Assembly: GCA_029378245.1 (NCBI GenBank)
Contig: JARKIF010000001.1
Coordinates: 1,736,001 to 1,800,000, forward strand
Reading direction: 5' to 3'
Length of the DNA stretch: 64,000 bases
From: Roridomyces roridus
Taxonomy: Eukaryota > Basidiomycota > Agaricomycetes > Agaricales > Mycenaceae
Within the stretch, counting starts at the first letter, position 1. Each line of letters starts with the position of its first letter. A program made the translations under genes and the position numbers. This document shows positions 1-9,490 of the stretch, in pieces. A model generated the notes under the pieces. The model saw only the letters and a program-made list of their open reading frames with translations. It had not been told where the DNA came from and made no database searches.

Positions 1-350
1 ACCGGCGTTGGCAGCAGCATCGAAGAGTCCTGGGTTTTATCGCCTGAAACAAGCGTTCCGTCATCAGGATGCCGCTCTGGCCCGTACACGCTTCCTCCGA
101 AGAGGAATTCGCGGTTACAGCAGCCGCGAAGCAGAGCGAGGAATTTGACATCTCGCCCATTGACGCCTGAAACAGGCGGGCCTCGCGTCTGCTGCACCAG
201 ATCACATAGGTACACACAGTCTCTTTAGCAAAAGCCGTGTGCGCCGCATCCCGCAGGAATAATCCCCCCTCTGGTATTAACGGCGAGGCCATACAACACG
301 TCCAAGCTTTCCGATATTGGGCCCCTACCCCTTCGGCTATGGATCGGTTT
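1..350 (+). repeat. Dispersed repeat family, copy 1 (cut by window start)
   Basis: This stretch matches two other places in the window: 23290-23872 (inverted) and 57478-58277 (direct). Shared landmarks include two hairpin-like motifs, CGCCTGAAACAAGCG near 40 and CGCCTGAAACAGGCG near 165, and the phrase CAGTCTCTTTAGCAAAAGCC near 218. Similarity runs to about position 350 with small indels. No intact coding frame spans the copies, and the frames seen differ between copies. I do not recognise the family; it behaves like a degraded transposable element. The left end lies outside the window. Confidence 0.8.
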
Positions 351-734
351 AGTGGGTTGTACAGCGCGCGAACGTGGATACAAGCTTACCGGTTCGCAGA
401 ATTGAATTCGAGCTTTGGGCATGTAGGCGGGAATTTGACAACGACGAGTTGGAATGGGCTCACCTGGTTGTTCGTCGCGATTGATTGACTGTACATACTT
501 GAAGTTCTGGAAGAGGTGTGGTCAGCTACAGTGATATCAACAGCGCTTGGTTTCTCCTTACCACGGGCAGGGGACGGTGAGTAATAGTCGAGAGGAAGCG
601 ACATGAGAGTGGGAGAGAAAGAGTCTGAGGTGGCTGACACCGCTGCGAGTCTCAGTTATAAGATCACACATGATGCATGCTAGCTGATTCGCTGACTACA
701 AAAGGCAATTGTTGTTCACCGTCATACATCGACC
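351..734. other. Intergenic, no gene seen
   Basis: No reading frame with recognisable protein character and no RNA gene was found here. It separates the repeat copy from the small gene that starts at 735. Confidence 0.5.
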
Positions 735-1274
735 ATGACCACGGACTTCGACCGTCTACTTCTACAAAGCCAACAGCTTCGCGCCGAAACCGAGACTGTC
801 CTGGAGCAAGTCGCTGCGGCTCAAGCTCGGCTCGAAGAGTTGGATGAGCTCAACAAGGCCCAAGATGTGGAAATCGATGCTCTTGAAAGTCTTCTCGCCA
901 GTGCGTTCGCTTACACCGCCCGTGATCTCGATTGACCCAAGCTGGACAGGTCTGCATCCACCCGTCGCCACGCCCACTCCTGAGGTCACCAAGTGGAATG
1001 GTGTGGGGATGTCCCTCAAGCGCAAGGTGCTGGAAGGTGACAACGGTACACCAATCTAGTTCCATTGCACGCCTTCGACTCTAAATACCCTGTTAGAGGC
1101 CCAGAGTTCTACCACCAGCGCGACGCGGAAACGCGTTCGTCGGCCACCGACGGACCCAGGTGAGCATCGTATCCCAACCGCGAGATTCGCTCTCTCAAGT
1201 CCTCAGTAGCTGCAGTCGTTGTCCGGCGCACCTCGACTCGCAGCCGTGCGCCAGTAACGACCGTGAAGCGTTAA
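735..1274 (+). CDS. Small coiled-coil protein with basic tail, unknown function
   Basis: I do not recognise this gene. Four exons can be joined: ATG at 735 to about 901, then about 951-1047, about 1096-1159 and about 1211-1274, each across GT..AG introns of about 50 nt. The product is about 130 residues. Residues 1-55 form a heptad-like acidic coiled coil (for example LEQVAAAQARLEELDELNK). The rest is basic and disordered, with clusters such as TRKRVRRPPTDP and RRTSTRSRAPVTTVKR that look like nuclear localisation signals. The frame stays open across each splice, which supports the model, but acceptor choice near 1205-1211 is uncertain. A small nuclear or chromatin-associated protein is an inference only. 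Confidence 0.5.
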
Positions 1275-1325
1275 TCTGTTATGTACTTAGCCTGTATATT
1301 ACTTTGGTTAATGTAAAAATGGAAA

Positions 1326-1900
1326 GTGATCAATTGCACTCATCCCAAACCACTATCATCATGCCTCTTCGCCAACAACGCTTCGACCTCCAACAAACCC
1401 GCCTTCCCGAAACCATGCAAGACCATGCTCACCCTTGGCGAGAAGGCCCGGACAACGCATCTCAACGAAGCTGGTACCAAACTACTCGCCATCACCACCG
1501 AGTACAAGGCGATTATAGCGAGCCGAAACGAAGCAGGTGTGGACGTACTGGCCGATTACAAGACGGAGCGGGATGCATTGAGGTCGGCTGTGAATGGATT
1601 GGAGGACATCGCCAGGAGAAAGCGGCTCGGCGGGTCGAGCTTCATGCGAGGGTGAAAGCAGAACTAGGGGAAGTCACGTACGCGAAAGTTCACGCCGGCT
1701 TGGGACACGATAAGCCCAAACCTTCCCTCCCTGACTCGCTCAAGGACGTCAGTGGCAGCTCGTTGAAAGACTACATTCAGCATCGACACCCAGAGGGCTC
1801 GACTGGCCCAGCAACGCGTGCGGCAAAGGGCAAAGCGGCTATGCGGAGTGGAGGATACGAGGATCGGATCCCAGATGCCAGCGAGATTGGCTCTGGTTGA
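1326..1900 (+). pseudogene. Coiled-coil reading frame with apparent frame change, unknown
   Basis: Two overlapping frames look like parts of one alpha-helical protein. One covers about 1326-1655 (contains TEYKAIIASRNEAGVDVL and KTERDALRSAVNGLEDIARR). The other covers about 1620-1900 (contains RVELHARVKAELGEV, then a Ser/Lys-rich tail with RAAKGKAAMRSGG). I found no convincing splice pair joining them, so either an intron was missed, a base is wrong, or the gene is broken. It may be the continuation or a neighbour of the small gene at 735-1274. The function is not recognised. Confidence 0.3.
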
Positions 1901-2656
1901 GGAGGGGTGGGACGACGACGAGCTTGCGACGAGCAGCACAGGGTTTGCCACTTGTACTTTACGTCCGGACAGAAGCATATTATCTTCTTCTTCAGACGCG
2001 TGCTTTTAAGCTGCAGTTAAATTCATACGGTCAATCCTCAACCTATCGTATTACAAGGGTTCTAGGATTCCCGAGCAAGTCTCTCCAGCTCAGAGACGAT
2101 TTTATGCCTGGAGTACTTCATTTGCTGTAAACGCATCAAGCTGATTTCTTTCTGGGACATCGTCAGCCTCGTGGTTTTAAGTGAAAAGTAAGAGGCACCA
2201 ACGAATTTCTCTGGATAAATTACAGCCACGGTTGCAAGATTGTGAAGACAGGAGACTCAAACAAGCAGAGACGTCCTCTGTTTCCCCCCAAATTTTCAAC
2301 GAGTAGTATTTTACGCAGCCAGACACCTGCAAGAAAAAATTAGAGCAAGAGGAAGCAAGTAGCATCGAACGTACAAGCTGGGTGCGATGATGGTCAAGTC
2401 AAGGAGCAACCGGCCTTGTTAATGCCGGCGTGCCGCTCGGTGAATCAAACCGGTATGTACCATGCCGTGTATCACTAACCTACCTACCTACCTACCCTAA
2501 TTCAGATTTCACGCACACTCCCTTTCAGATAGTTCATTTTGCCCAAAGAACGAAGATACAAATGACTGTGGCTACAAAAAACTAACCGCCAGAAATTGTC
2601 CAAACAAATACGTGAAATGTCCATTGCATCTAGCGCCAGCCTCACAGAGAAAGACT
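1901..2656. other. Intergenic with short (CTAC)n microsatellite
   Basis: No gene is supported here. A short tetranucleotide run of about four to five CTAC/CCTA units lies near 2478-2497. The region is the 3' flank of the minus-strand gene that ends at 2657. Confidence 0.5.
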
Positions 2657-3544
2657 CTAAGACCGGTCGGTCGCGTACTGGGTAGCGTTGAGCGCGGCCG
2701 ACGCAAGCGCGGGGGAGGTGTCGTTCGACCAGTTGTTGCCCGAAGGGACAACGAGGTTCTTTCCAACATCGGAACCCTGGAAGCCCAGGTCGCTCTCTGA
2801 GAGGGAGCCATCGGTGTTGGTCAACTGGAAAAAAGGTCAGAACGCCCGGAATAGCTGTACAAGTCACAGTCTACCTGAGTGAGCTTGGAGGCAATTTGTT
2901 GGTCGTAACCGATCTGACGGGTCACAACGGTTCTCTGAATATCGTCTTGGAAAACCTTCAGTTGTCCGTTGTGTTGAGCAAGGGTGATGACTTGAGTCTG
3001 CACATCGCAAATTTGCTCTGTGATAATGCTAAGGACACATTATGAGTGAGCAACGCGAGCAGAGTTGAAAGACATTACCGTTTAGCGATCTCCTGCAGAA
3101 TAGCCAACTTCTGCTGGACAATCTCGACCTGGACCGTCTTGCACTGCACTTCGACCTCCTTGACGACAACCTGGGTGTTACGGGACCCTGGAAAGAGGTG
3201 AGGGAGCAATCCAAAAAGGTGATATAAAACTGACCATCGAAATTTCCCTGACCGTTATAGTTGTCAAAGCCAGAAAGCGACGGGACATTGTTCCAGTTAT
3301 TGAAGGAGACCGAGCTGTTGCCCGAGTTGTTGTTGCTGTTGCTAGAGGAGCTGTTGGACGAGGAGGTGTTGTTGCTGTTGTCACGGAGTCCTGCAAGGCA
3401 GCATAATTGAGAAAAATCTCAGAAACACCAAAAAAATCGGTACGCACTGAGAGCTTGCTCGCGACGGAAAGACAAAGGCTTCCCCATGACCTCCGAGGTC
3501 ACGGACAGAAGAGACAGGAAAAGAACGGCGGATGCAGCGAACAT
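2657..3544 (-). CDS. Small secreted Asn/Ser-rich protein, paralogue A
   Basis: Five exons are joined by short introns. The start ATG at 3544 begins a signal peptide (MFAASAVLFLSLLSVTSE). A low-complexity Asn/Ser tract with many N-glycosylation sequons follows, then a helical region (VVVKEVEVQCKTVQVEIVQQ) and an ICDVQTQV segment with a second cysteine. The tail holds LGFQGSDVGKNLVVPSGNNW. Total length is about 228 residues. The neighbour at 4309-5128 on the same strand is a paralogue with the same exon order: signal peptide, FDNF/FDNY block, helix with one Cys, IC[DE]V block and a GNNW/GNWRDETSP tail. No enzyme motif is visible. I infer an extracellular or cell-wall protein of a basidiomycete-specific family; no function is claimed. 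Confidence 0.75.
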
Positions 3545-3757
3545 GTTTGGAAATTACTGCAAATAAATCCAACGAAATTCAGGAAACGGTCAGACGCATA
3601 AGCCCTGGAATACCGACCTGGAACACAGAAGTAGAGCCGACCCGGGCAAGATGAACAAAGGCGAGATCAAAGGATGCAAGGGGCAACCTGGCCAGACGGG
3701 GAAAAAACCGAGAGAAAGGGTGGAAGAGTTCGGGGATTCCAGCTGGGAATGCGAGCA

Positions 3758-3764
3758 TTTTATA
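3758..3764 (-). promoter_or_regulatory. TATA box candidate for secreted protein A
   Basis: TATAAAA on the minus strand, about 215 bp upstream of the ATG at 3544. This suits a strongly expressed secreted protein with a short leader. It was identified by motif only. Confidence 0.4.
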
Positions 3765-4308
3765 AGACGTGTTCCTATGGATACTGTATGCGAGAGAACC
3801 AAAGAAGGCGGGTCCCGAGACCAGGAAAGTGGGAGGAAATGAATACCTGATCACGAAAGTCAGTGATAGATGGTTGCGGTACCTTTCTTTAGGGAACCAA
3901 TTGGAGGGCCACATAACCACGGCAGCGGTCTAATTCACGTACTCACATGATGGAAAATGCCTCGCAAGGTGGCAATTGCTTCGTTAGCAGGCAGTTGGGG
4001 ACCCGCAATCTCCCGCAATGCAACAGGCGGGTGTTGGAAGTCAACGGCTGTGCTCCTGAATACATTTGACTTGCTGGTCTCGTTCACTTGTGTTGGTCTA
4101 TCCGTGGTTCAAAATGAGAGGCGCCATCGCAACAGAAACCACCGGACATCTCGGGTTCAAGCGCCAAGCCCGTGCTCTCAAGATGCATATCATCACAGTC
4201 CAACTACAGTTCCGAACAAAAAGATCTATGTATAGGCTGGATAAGAGTGGATAAGTTATTCGTAGTAGTGGCGTCAAGGCTCGTCAAGGTCCAGACCTCC
4301 AGTTAGAC

Positions 4309-5128
4309 CTAGTAACTGTTCCGTGCCGCGTAAAACGCCGCATCGACGGAACGGGGAGAAGTCTCGTCGCGCCAGTTACCACCAGACGGAATGATCGTGT
4401 GCAGCCCTGCGTCGCTTCCCGAGAAGCCCCACGAGTCCGTGCTGAACAAGCCATCGGATCCGTAAATGCGACCGAAATGCGAGACGATATCCCTGTCATA
4501 GCCCGCGTGGAAGCCAGAGTGCCGACGCAAGTCTCCATGGAACTTGCCGAGGCTGGCGTAATATTGCTCGAAAACGATAGTCTGAATTTCTACTTCACAT
4601 ATCTATCTGTGCAGTAGCAGGTCAACGAGCGTCAAGAGGTAATTTAACACGTACAGTCTCCGTCGTGATGCGCTTGGCCATCTCCTGAAGCACGAGGAGA
4701 CGTTGTTGTATGATTTCGATGGCCTGGAATAGTTTTGTTAGATGGGACCGGACCTCGGAGGTACATCTCCGTCCCAACTGACCTGAGAATGGCACACAAC
4801 ATCTTGAGTGGACTCCAAGACTTCCTTGCGATGGAACCCAGCAAAGTTATCTGAAATCTCCAGTCAAAGATCGTCGTCGAGCTGGAAGAGATCAGAACTG
4901 ACCAACTCCGTAGAAGTTGTCAAAGTTGTCCAAACTGTGGAAGCCACCCCAGGTGTTGAACGAAGTGGGTCCATTATGATTGTGATTCCGCGAGACTAAT
5001 AATATTCAGCTCATGAATTAGATTGTTCAGGTTTCAAACGCACCAACTGCGCGCTGTTCGACCGATAAGGGCGACGCGAAGACTCCGGCTGCCAGAGCGA
5101 ACAAAGGAAGGGCGAATTTGACAAACAT
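4309..5128 (-). CDS. Small secreted protein, paralogue B
   Basis: The start ATG at 5128 opens a signal peptide (MFVKFALPLFALAAGVFA). Five exons can be joined. The second exon carries a His/Asn-rich piece and FHSLDNFDNFYGV. The third has HRKEVLESTQDVVCHSQ and the fourth AIEIIQQRLLVLQEMAKRI. The last starts ICEVEIQTIV (acceptor at a TAG just inside an alternative CAG) and ends in IPSGGNWRDETSPRSVDAAF. The layout matches paralogue A at 2657-3544, but the N-rich tract is almost absent. Two cysteines in matching positions suggest a disulfide. The pair looks like a tandem duplication with strong divergence. Function unknown; secretion is inferred from the N-terminus. Confidence 0.75.
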
Positions 5129-5291
5129 GGTTAGTCGAAAGCTGCTGGGGCCTGGAGCAAGTTACAAGTCGGCAAACGGAAACTTGTACTGGCACTTGCC
5201 TGAATGAACGAAGAAAAAGACTGTAAGAACGGCTGCCTGGCCTGGAAGAGGAGAACGGAGGTGATAATGCTTTCAGTCGAGCCGCGCCAGC

Positions 5292-5298
5292 ATTTATA
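5292..5298 (-). promoter_or_regulatory. TATA box candidate for secreted protein B
   Basis: TATAAAT on the minus strand, about 165 bp upstream of the start at 5128, in a position similar to the TATA-like box of paralogue A. It was identified by motif only. The rest of 5129-5724 holds nothing else I can support. Confidence 0.4.
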
Positions 5299-5724
5299 CC
5301 ATTTCTGAGCCTCAGCTGTCAGTCTTACCATCTCGCCAAGAAGTTTGGTGTAGAATGCGGGCGCGACTTGAACCTGTGGGCCATGGCGGTTTTGACATGG
5401 CGCCCAACGTCTGACACACTCGAGGTCCGAGTCCATAACGACGAGGTAGTCCCCACTTCAGTGTCCAGGAAAGAGAGAAAGTCGCAACAAGCCAAGTGTT
5501 GGCTCGAATCCCGATTCAAGTAAGTCATGTCTTCGCGAGTATAATGGCTGCGCTGGACTGGGAGGTCGAAGGGCAAACTAGACCTTAATTCGAAGATTAA
5601 TAGATTGGCAGCGTAGCGTTGAGGTTGACCAGTGAGGACGTGCCAAGAACATGCCAAGGCAGCCAGAAAGTAGAAACAATAATGATATGCATCGCATTCC
5701 AGTCGACTTGGTCCTTAACAAGTA

Positions 5725-7474
5725 TTATAACTCATCATGGCCCGAGCCGCTGGTACGAAACGCCTCTGCCAGCTCTACACATGCAAGTCAGTGGTCAATG
5801 TCATATGGATGGAAACTTGACGCACTCCGACGCGTTTGTGGTGATATCTCGACCGGGAGGACCACATTATATTCCACGTATAGATCCCCGTATGTCGGTT
5901 TTTCAAAGTGCGGCATTCCCTCCTCTTCTATGGTTTGTACGAAGCCTGTTTTGACGTGTGAGGACGACAAGAGGTATCATTCCGTCAGTCCACTCACCAG
6001 GTTGAGTGACACCTTTTCTTTGAAGGCGGACAATGTGGCCGTCCAGATGGGTCAAATTGCGGTCGAATCCTAATAAAGCCTTGACGCAAGTCAGTAAGGA
6101 TATGTCCTCCAACGAGCACATACTTCGTCCACGCCAATGGTTTCTCTCCAATAGAGACTGCTTTCTTTCCTGCGCCAGCCTCCCTTGTTCTTTCGACTCC
6201 GTATGCGCAGAATAACGTCTCCGGCTTCCCAATCTGGACTTTCGTCGCTCTCGCCTTCAAATACGACCTCGTGGCCTTCGGGCATGCCAGGAACGATTTC
6301 TAGGGTGTAGTGCGCGGTGTGGTCAACCACCTAGGAGACACCAAATCAGTGCCATACAAGAAATATAACTTTACGGACCTTGTTCCCGTCGCAGTGCGGA
6401 CATTTCTTGACGATCACTTTACCGCGACCACCACAGGTGTTGCAGGTAACTTGGCTTTGGGCGAACATTCCGGGGAATATCTGAAAGTTACGATAAGTGA
6501 GCGATACATCGAACGCCACATGAAAGACTTGCCTGCTGCTTGACCAACTGGACTCCAGTGCCACCGCAGCTAGAGCACGAATGGATGTCTCTGTCCGAGG
6601 CCGCTCCGGATCCTCTACAATGGTCGCACAGTATATGTTTCTTGATCATGAACTGGACGCGTGAGATCAGCTAATATTCCGGAAACCAAGACTTGCACGC
6701 ACGTCGATGCTTGCCCCCTTGTACCTGAACAAGTTGAGTACAATGCCAGCAAGGAGATACCAGAGAGCTTACATATCGGAAAGCTCGACCTCGAATTCAA
6801 CCGTGGAGGATGGGCCGCGACGCGTCTGTTGGTGCTGGTCTGAACAGGGAAATCAGCGGGGTTCAGTTGATGTGTAGAATGGACGAACGTCCTCCAAAGA
6901 AGTTTGAGAACATATCGAAGGGGTTTGCCTGATGCTGGCCGCCTTCATGTGCTTTCAGTCCTTCCTATCGCACCAACATTCAGCATTTTGTATCGAACGA
7001 AGAAAGAGGCTGCACCTCTCCGTGGCGATCATAGATCTCGCGTTTCTACAAAATTCAGCATCTCAGAGAATGAACAACGCAAAACGCGTACGGTTTGGTC
7101 GGACAAGACCTCATACGCTGTCGTCGAAACCTTGAGCTGTGTGTAGACAGACAGTGTCGCACTAACCGTGGGCAATCTCTACGAAGCGTTCTTCTGCTCC
7201 AGGGTCCTTATTCCTGTTTGCCAGCGTTAATACATGGAAGAAGGGTAGATAGATAGGGGACGAACTTGTCTGGGTGGAAGCGTTTACTTAGCCTATGAAC
7301 AGGATATTAGAAACGAAGATATTGTCCGGGTAATTTCTTGCTCGACCTCTTGTACGCAGCCCGAATATCTTTCTCGGAGGCAGACTTGTGGATATCTAGT
7401 ATCTTGTACAAGTCGGCAGCGGCAACGATGTCGAGCAAAATGAGCAGAAAGGAAAGGAAAAAGAGAGGAAGCAT
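5725..7474 (-). CDS. SCJ1: ER-lumenal DnaJ co-chaperone, Scj1/DNAJB11-like, HDEL-tagged
   Basis: This is an Hsp40 that would stimulate BiP/Kar2 in the ER lumen. The ATG at 7474 starts a signal peptide (MLPLFFLSFLLILLDIVAA). A J-domain follows, with DLYKILDIHKSASEKDIR, the FHPDK catalytic tripeptide and YEVLSDQT. A short Gly/Phe part (NPFDMFSNFFGG) comes next, then a DnaJ zinc-finger region (CNTCGGRGKV, KCPHCDG) and the C-terminal substrate domain (VDEALLGFDRNLTHLDGHIV). The last intron was missed by simple frame reading. Splicing it out replaces a spurious ending with KLAEAFRTSGSGHDEL, a perfect ER retrieval signal, which fixes both the 3' end and the compartment. Three GACGTG cores lie just upstream of the start, compatible with unfolded-protein-response control. 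Confidence 0.9.
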
Positions 7475-7827
7475 TGACGCGACTGGGAGTGAAAGAGAGT
7501 CTTTAAGTAGCCGACGTGTCGACTCGGACGTGGACGTGTACTATTTCGACCAATCATTCACCGGGTGTCACGCGTCACCGACGAGCTAAGAGATTCACCG
7601 AACGGCCATCACATCAAATTACCATATATGGTGTGATGAGATCACTCGGATCATGTATACCGTCAAAACTGATGCGAAATCACTGTTATCCGAGTTGCCG
7701 AGAATAAATTTTGCTCGTCGCCCGTCACCGGGGCCAAAATCCTTCACTTCACGCGGGGGCGTCACGCGTCACTGAATCTTTCGTCGAAATAGTACAGTAC
7801 TCGCGATCACGGGCCTATGCCACAGTG
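7475..7827. promoter_or_regulatory. Divergent promoter region with GACGTG cores and inverted repeat
   Basis: This segment separates the divergently read DnaJ gene (start 7474) and the plus-strand gene at 7828. Three GACGTG hexamers lie at 7513-7518, 7527-7532 and 7533-7538. The 13-mer GTACTATTTCGAC at 7538-7550 recurs perfectly inverted at 7783-7795. The 12-mer GTCACGCGTCAC occurs twice in the same orientation, near 7568 and 7761. No protein is encoded that I can support. Confidence 0.45.
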
Positions 7828-9446
7828 ATGCTACTTTCAAGAGCGGCCCTGACCCGCCGCGTTCACTCCAGAGCCTTATCTTCATACTCCCCCAAAGTCC
7901 GAGGTCCCAATATCTCCCAGTCCTGTGCTCGACCCATCTCACAGTCGTCCAGCTTACCCATTCGCCATCTCCGCCACAGATGCCGTCGCCGACGTCGGTC
8001 TCACACCAGCAGTCAACGCTGGGCTCTTCGACCGCATCCTCACGTTCCTGGGTATGATGGAGCCCGCTAAGCCAGAGAAAATCGTCCCAGGTCGGTCGTC
8101 TAGGCCGTTCCTTGGCGCGCAACTAACCAGCAAAAAGTGTACTTTCCAGCCTGGTTCATTGACGCCGAGGTCGAGTTCAATGCCAGCGCGCCCACTGACA
8201 CCGGGAATGTGAATGTTCGTTCCCTTTTCTACCCGTGAAACTGCTGCTAAGAACTGGCGCTGGAGGGTCGTCTGACCGCCGTTTTCCTCAATTCGTGCGT
8301 CTTCAAGCCCATTTCATTGCTCATATTCATTTCAATCTGCAGCTACTTGCCCGGCCATACAATGGACAAAGTCTCGACCATCTCCTTCCTTTCACCCACT
8401 CTCTCTCTCTGCGAACCAGTCCCGTTTTCGTCCGAGCTCGAAACCCAGCACGGCATGAAAGTGACCTGTCTGCCCTTCAAGACAGTGCCGTTCCCTGTCG
8501 TCGACTTGGCTCGATCTCTAGACTCGGAGCGTCTGGTTGTGGACGGAATGCGGATTGACCCTTCCTCAATCAGCGCAAATCTGGTCTGCAGTCTTCCGTC
8601 TTCCTCTGTTGTGGAAAAATAAAGCTGAATATTACAGTTTGCCGCCTATCCAGTCCTCATTCCTCTATATCTGGCACAATATTCTCTGGAGCCAGACGAA
8701 GAAGATACGGATCCCATAGGGCGAACCGTTCTGGTCGAGGCACACGACACCAACGTTCGTGTCTTTCTCGCACCTCTACCTCCTACTGAATCATCGCAGG
8801 GCCGCATCATCGCAGAAATGGTCGACGGTGAAATAATGGCGTTTTCCAGTCGCCTCCCACCTCGGCACCCACCACCCCCAGAACTCGCCGACTCCTCCCT
8901 CTACAAAATGCTGGACAATGCCGAGCAGCGGGTCCGGCGACGCTTGGAAGAAATGCAACAGGACGAAGGAACCGCAGAAGATATGATGTACTGTCGCGGG
9001 GATCCCGCCACCTTCCACAACATCTCCAGCATCACCTTGCCACCAAAGTGGCGGATACCAAACCTCCAGCAGCACACGGCGTGGTTGGACAAGTTCGCCA
9101 CGGCGGAGGGGATACAGCAGTTGGTAACGGGTGGTAAATTGGACTCGATGGACGACCCAAGGATCCGCCCTTGGACGGCCGATGAAAGGAACGATGTGCG
9201 CGCGTTCTTCACCTTAGGGCAGGAGCGGTCGAATGCCTATGCTTTCCTGCAGGTATGTATTCGACCAAATACGTGAATGCCTTCCTGATATCCATGCAGG
9301 GCCTGTCCTCAATCAAAACCAAAGGAGGTATCGCAGGCGACACCTTCCAAGAGATGGAAAAATACGCACAAAAATTCGATAGCCAGCGGGAAGAAGCTAC
9401 GCCAAGCTGGTGGCGAGAGTGGCTGGATTCCACCAAAAAGAAATGA
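7828..9446 (+). CDS. Conserved fungal protein with mitochondrial-type presequence
   Basis: The ATG at 7828 starts an Arg-rich, acid-free N-terminus (MLLSRAALTRRVHSRALSSY) typical of a mitochondrial targeting peptide. Spliced blocks then read VYFPAWFIDAEVEFNAS, SYLPGHTMDKVSTISFL, FAAYPVLIPLYLAQYSLEP and a long charged C-terminal part ending DSTKKK. Introns fall near 8092, 8210, 8581 and 9254. I believe this resembles an uncharacterised fungal family but cannot name it. One problem is visible: between the presequence and the next block (VLDPSHSRPAYPFAI) the frame shifts by one at a run of five C (7889-7893), with no room for an intron. This is either a base error or a real frameshift. Confidence 0.65.
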
Positions 9447-9490
9447 GTAGTTGCTACAGACTAGAACAGCGCTGGATAAATACGAATACG

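Noticed and set aside
2479..2497. CCTA repeat as a telomere-like or CRISPR-like array
   Set aside because: It has only four to five 4-bp units with no spacers; it is an ordinary microsatellite.
5131..5436. Minus-strand frame upstream of secreted protein B as a gene
   Set aside because: It overlaps the TATA box and leader of protein B, and the translation has no recognisable features.
8818..9276. Separate gene starting at the ATG at 8818
   Set aside because: It is the large later exon of the gene that starts at 7828; upstream exons join in frame and are protein-like.
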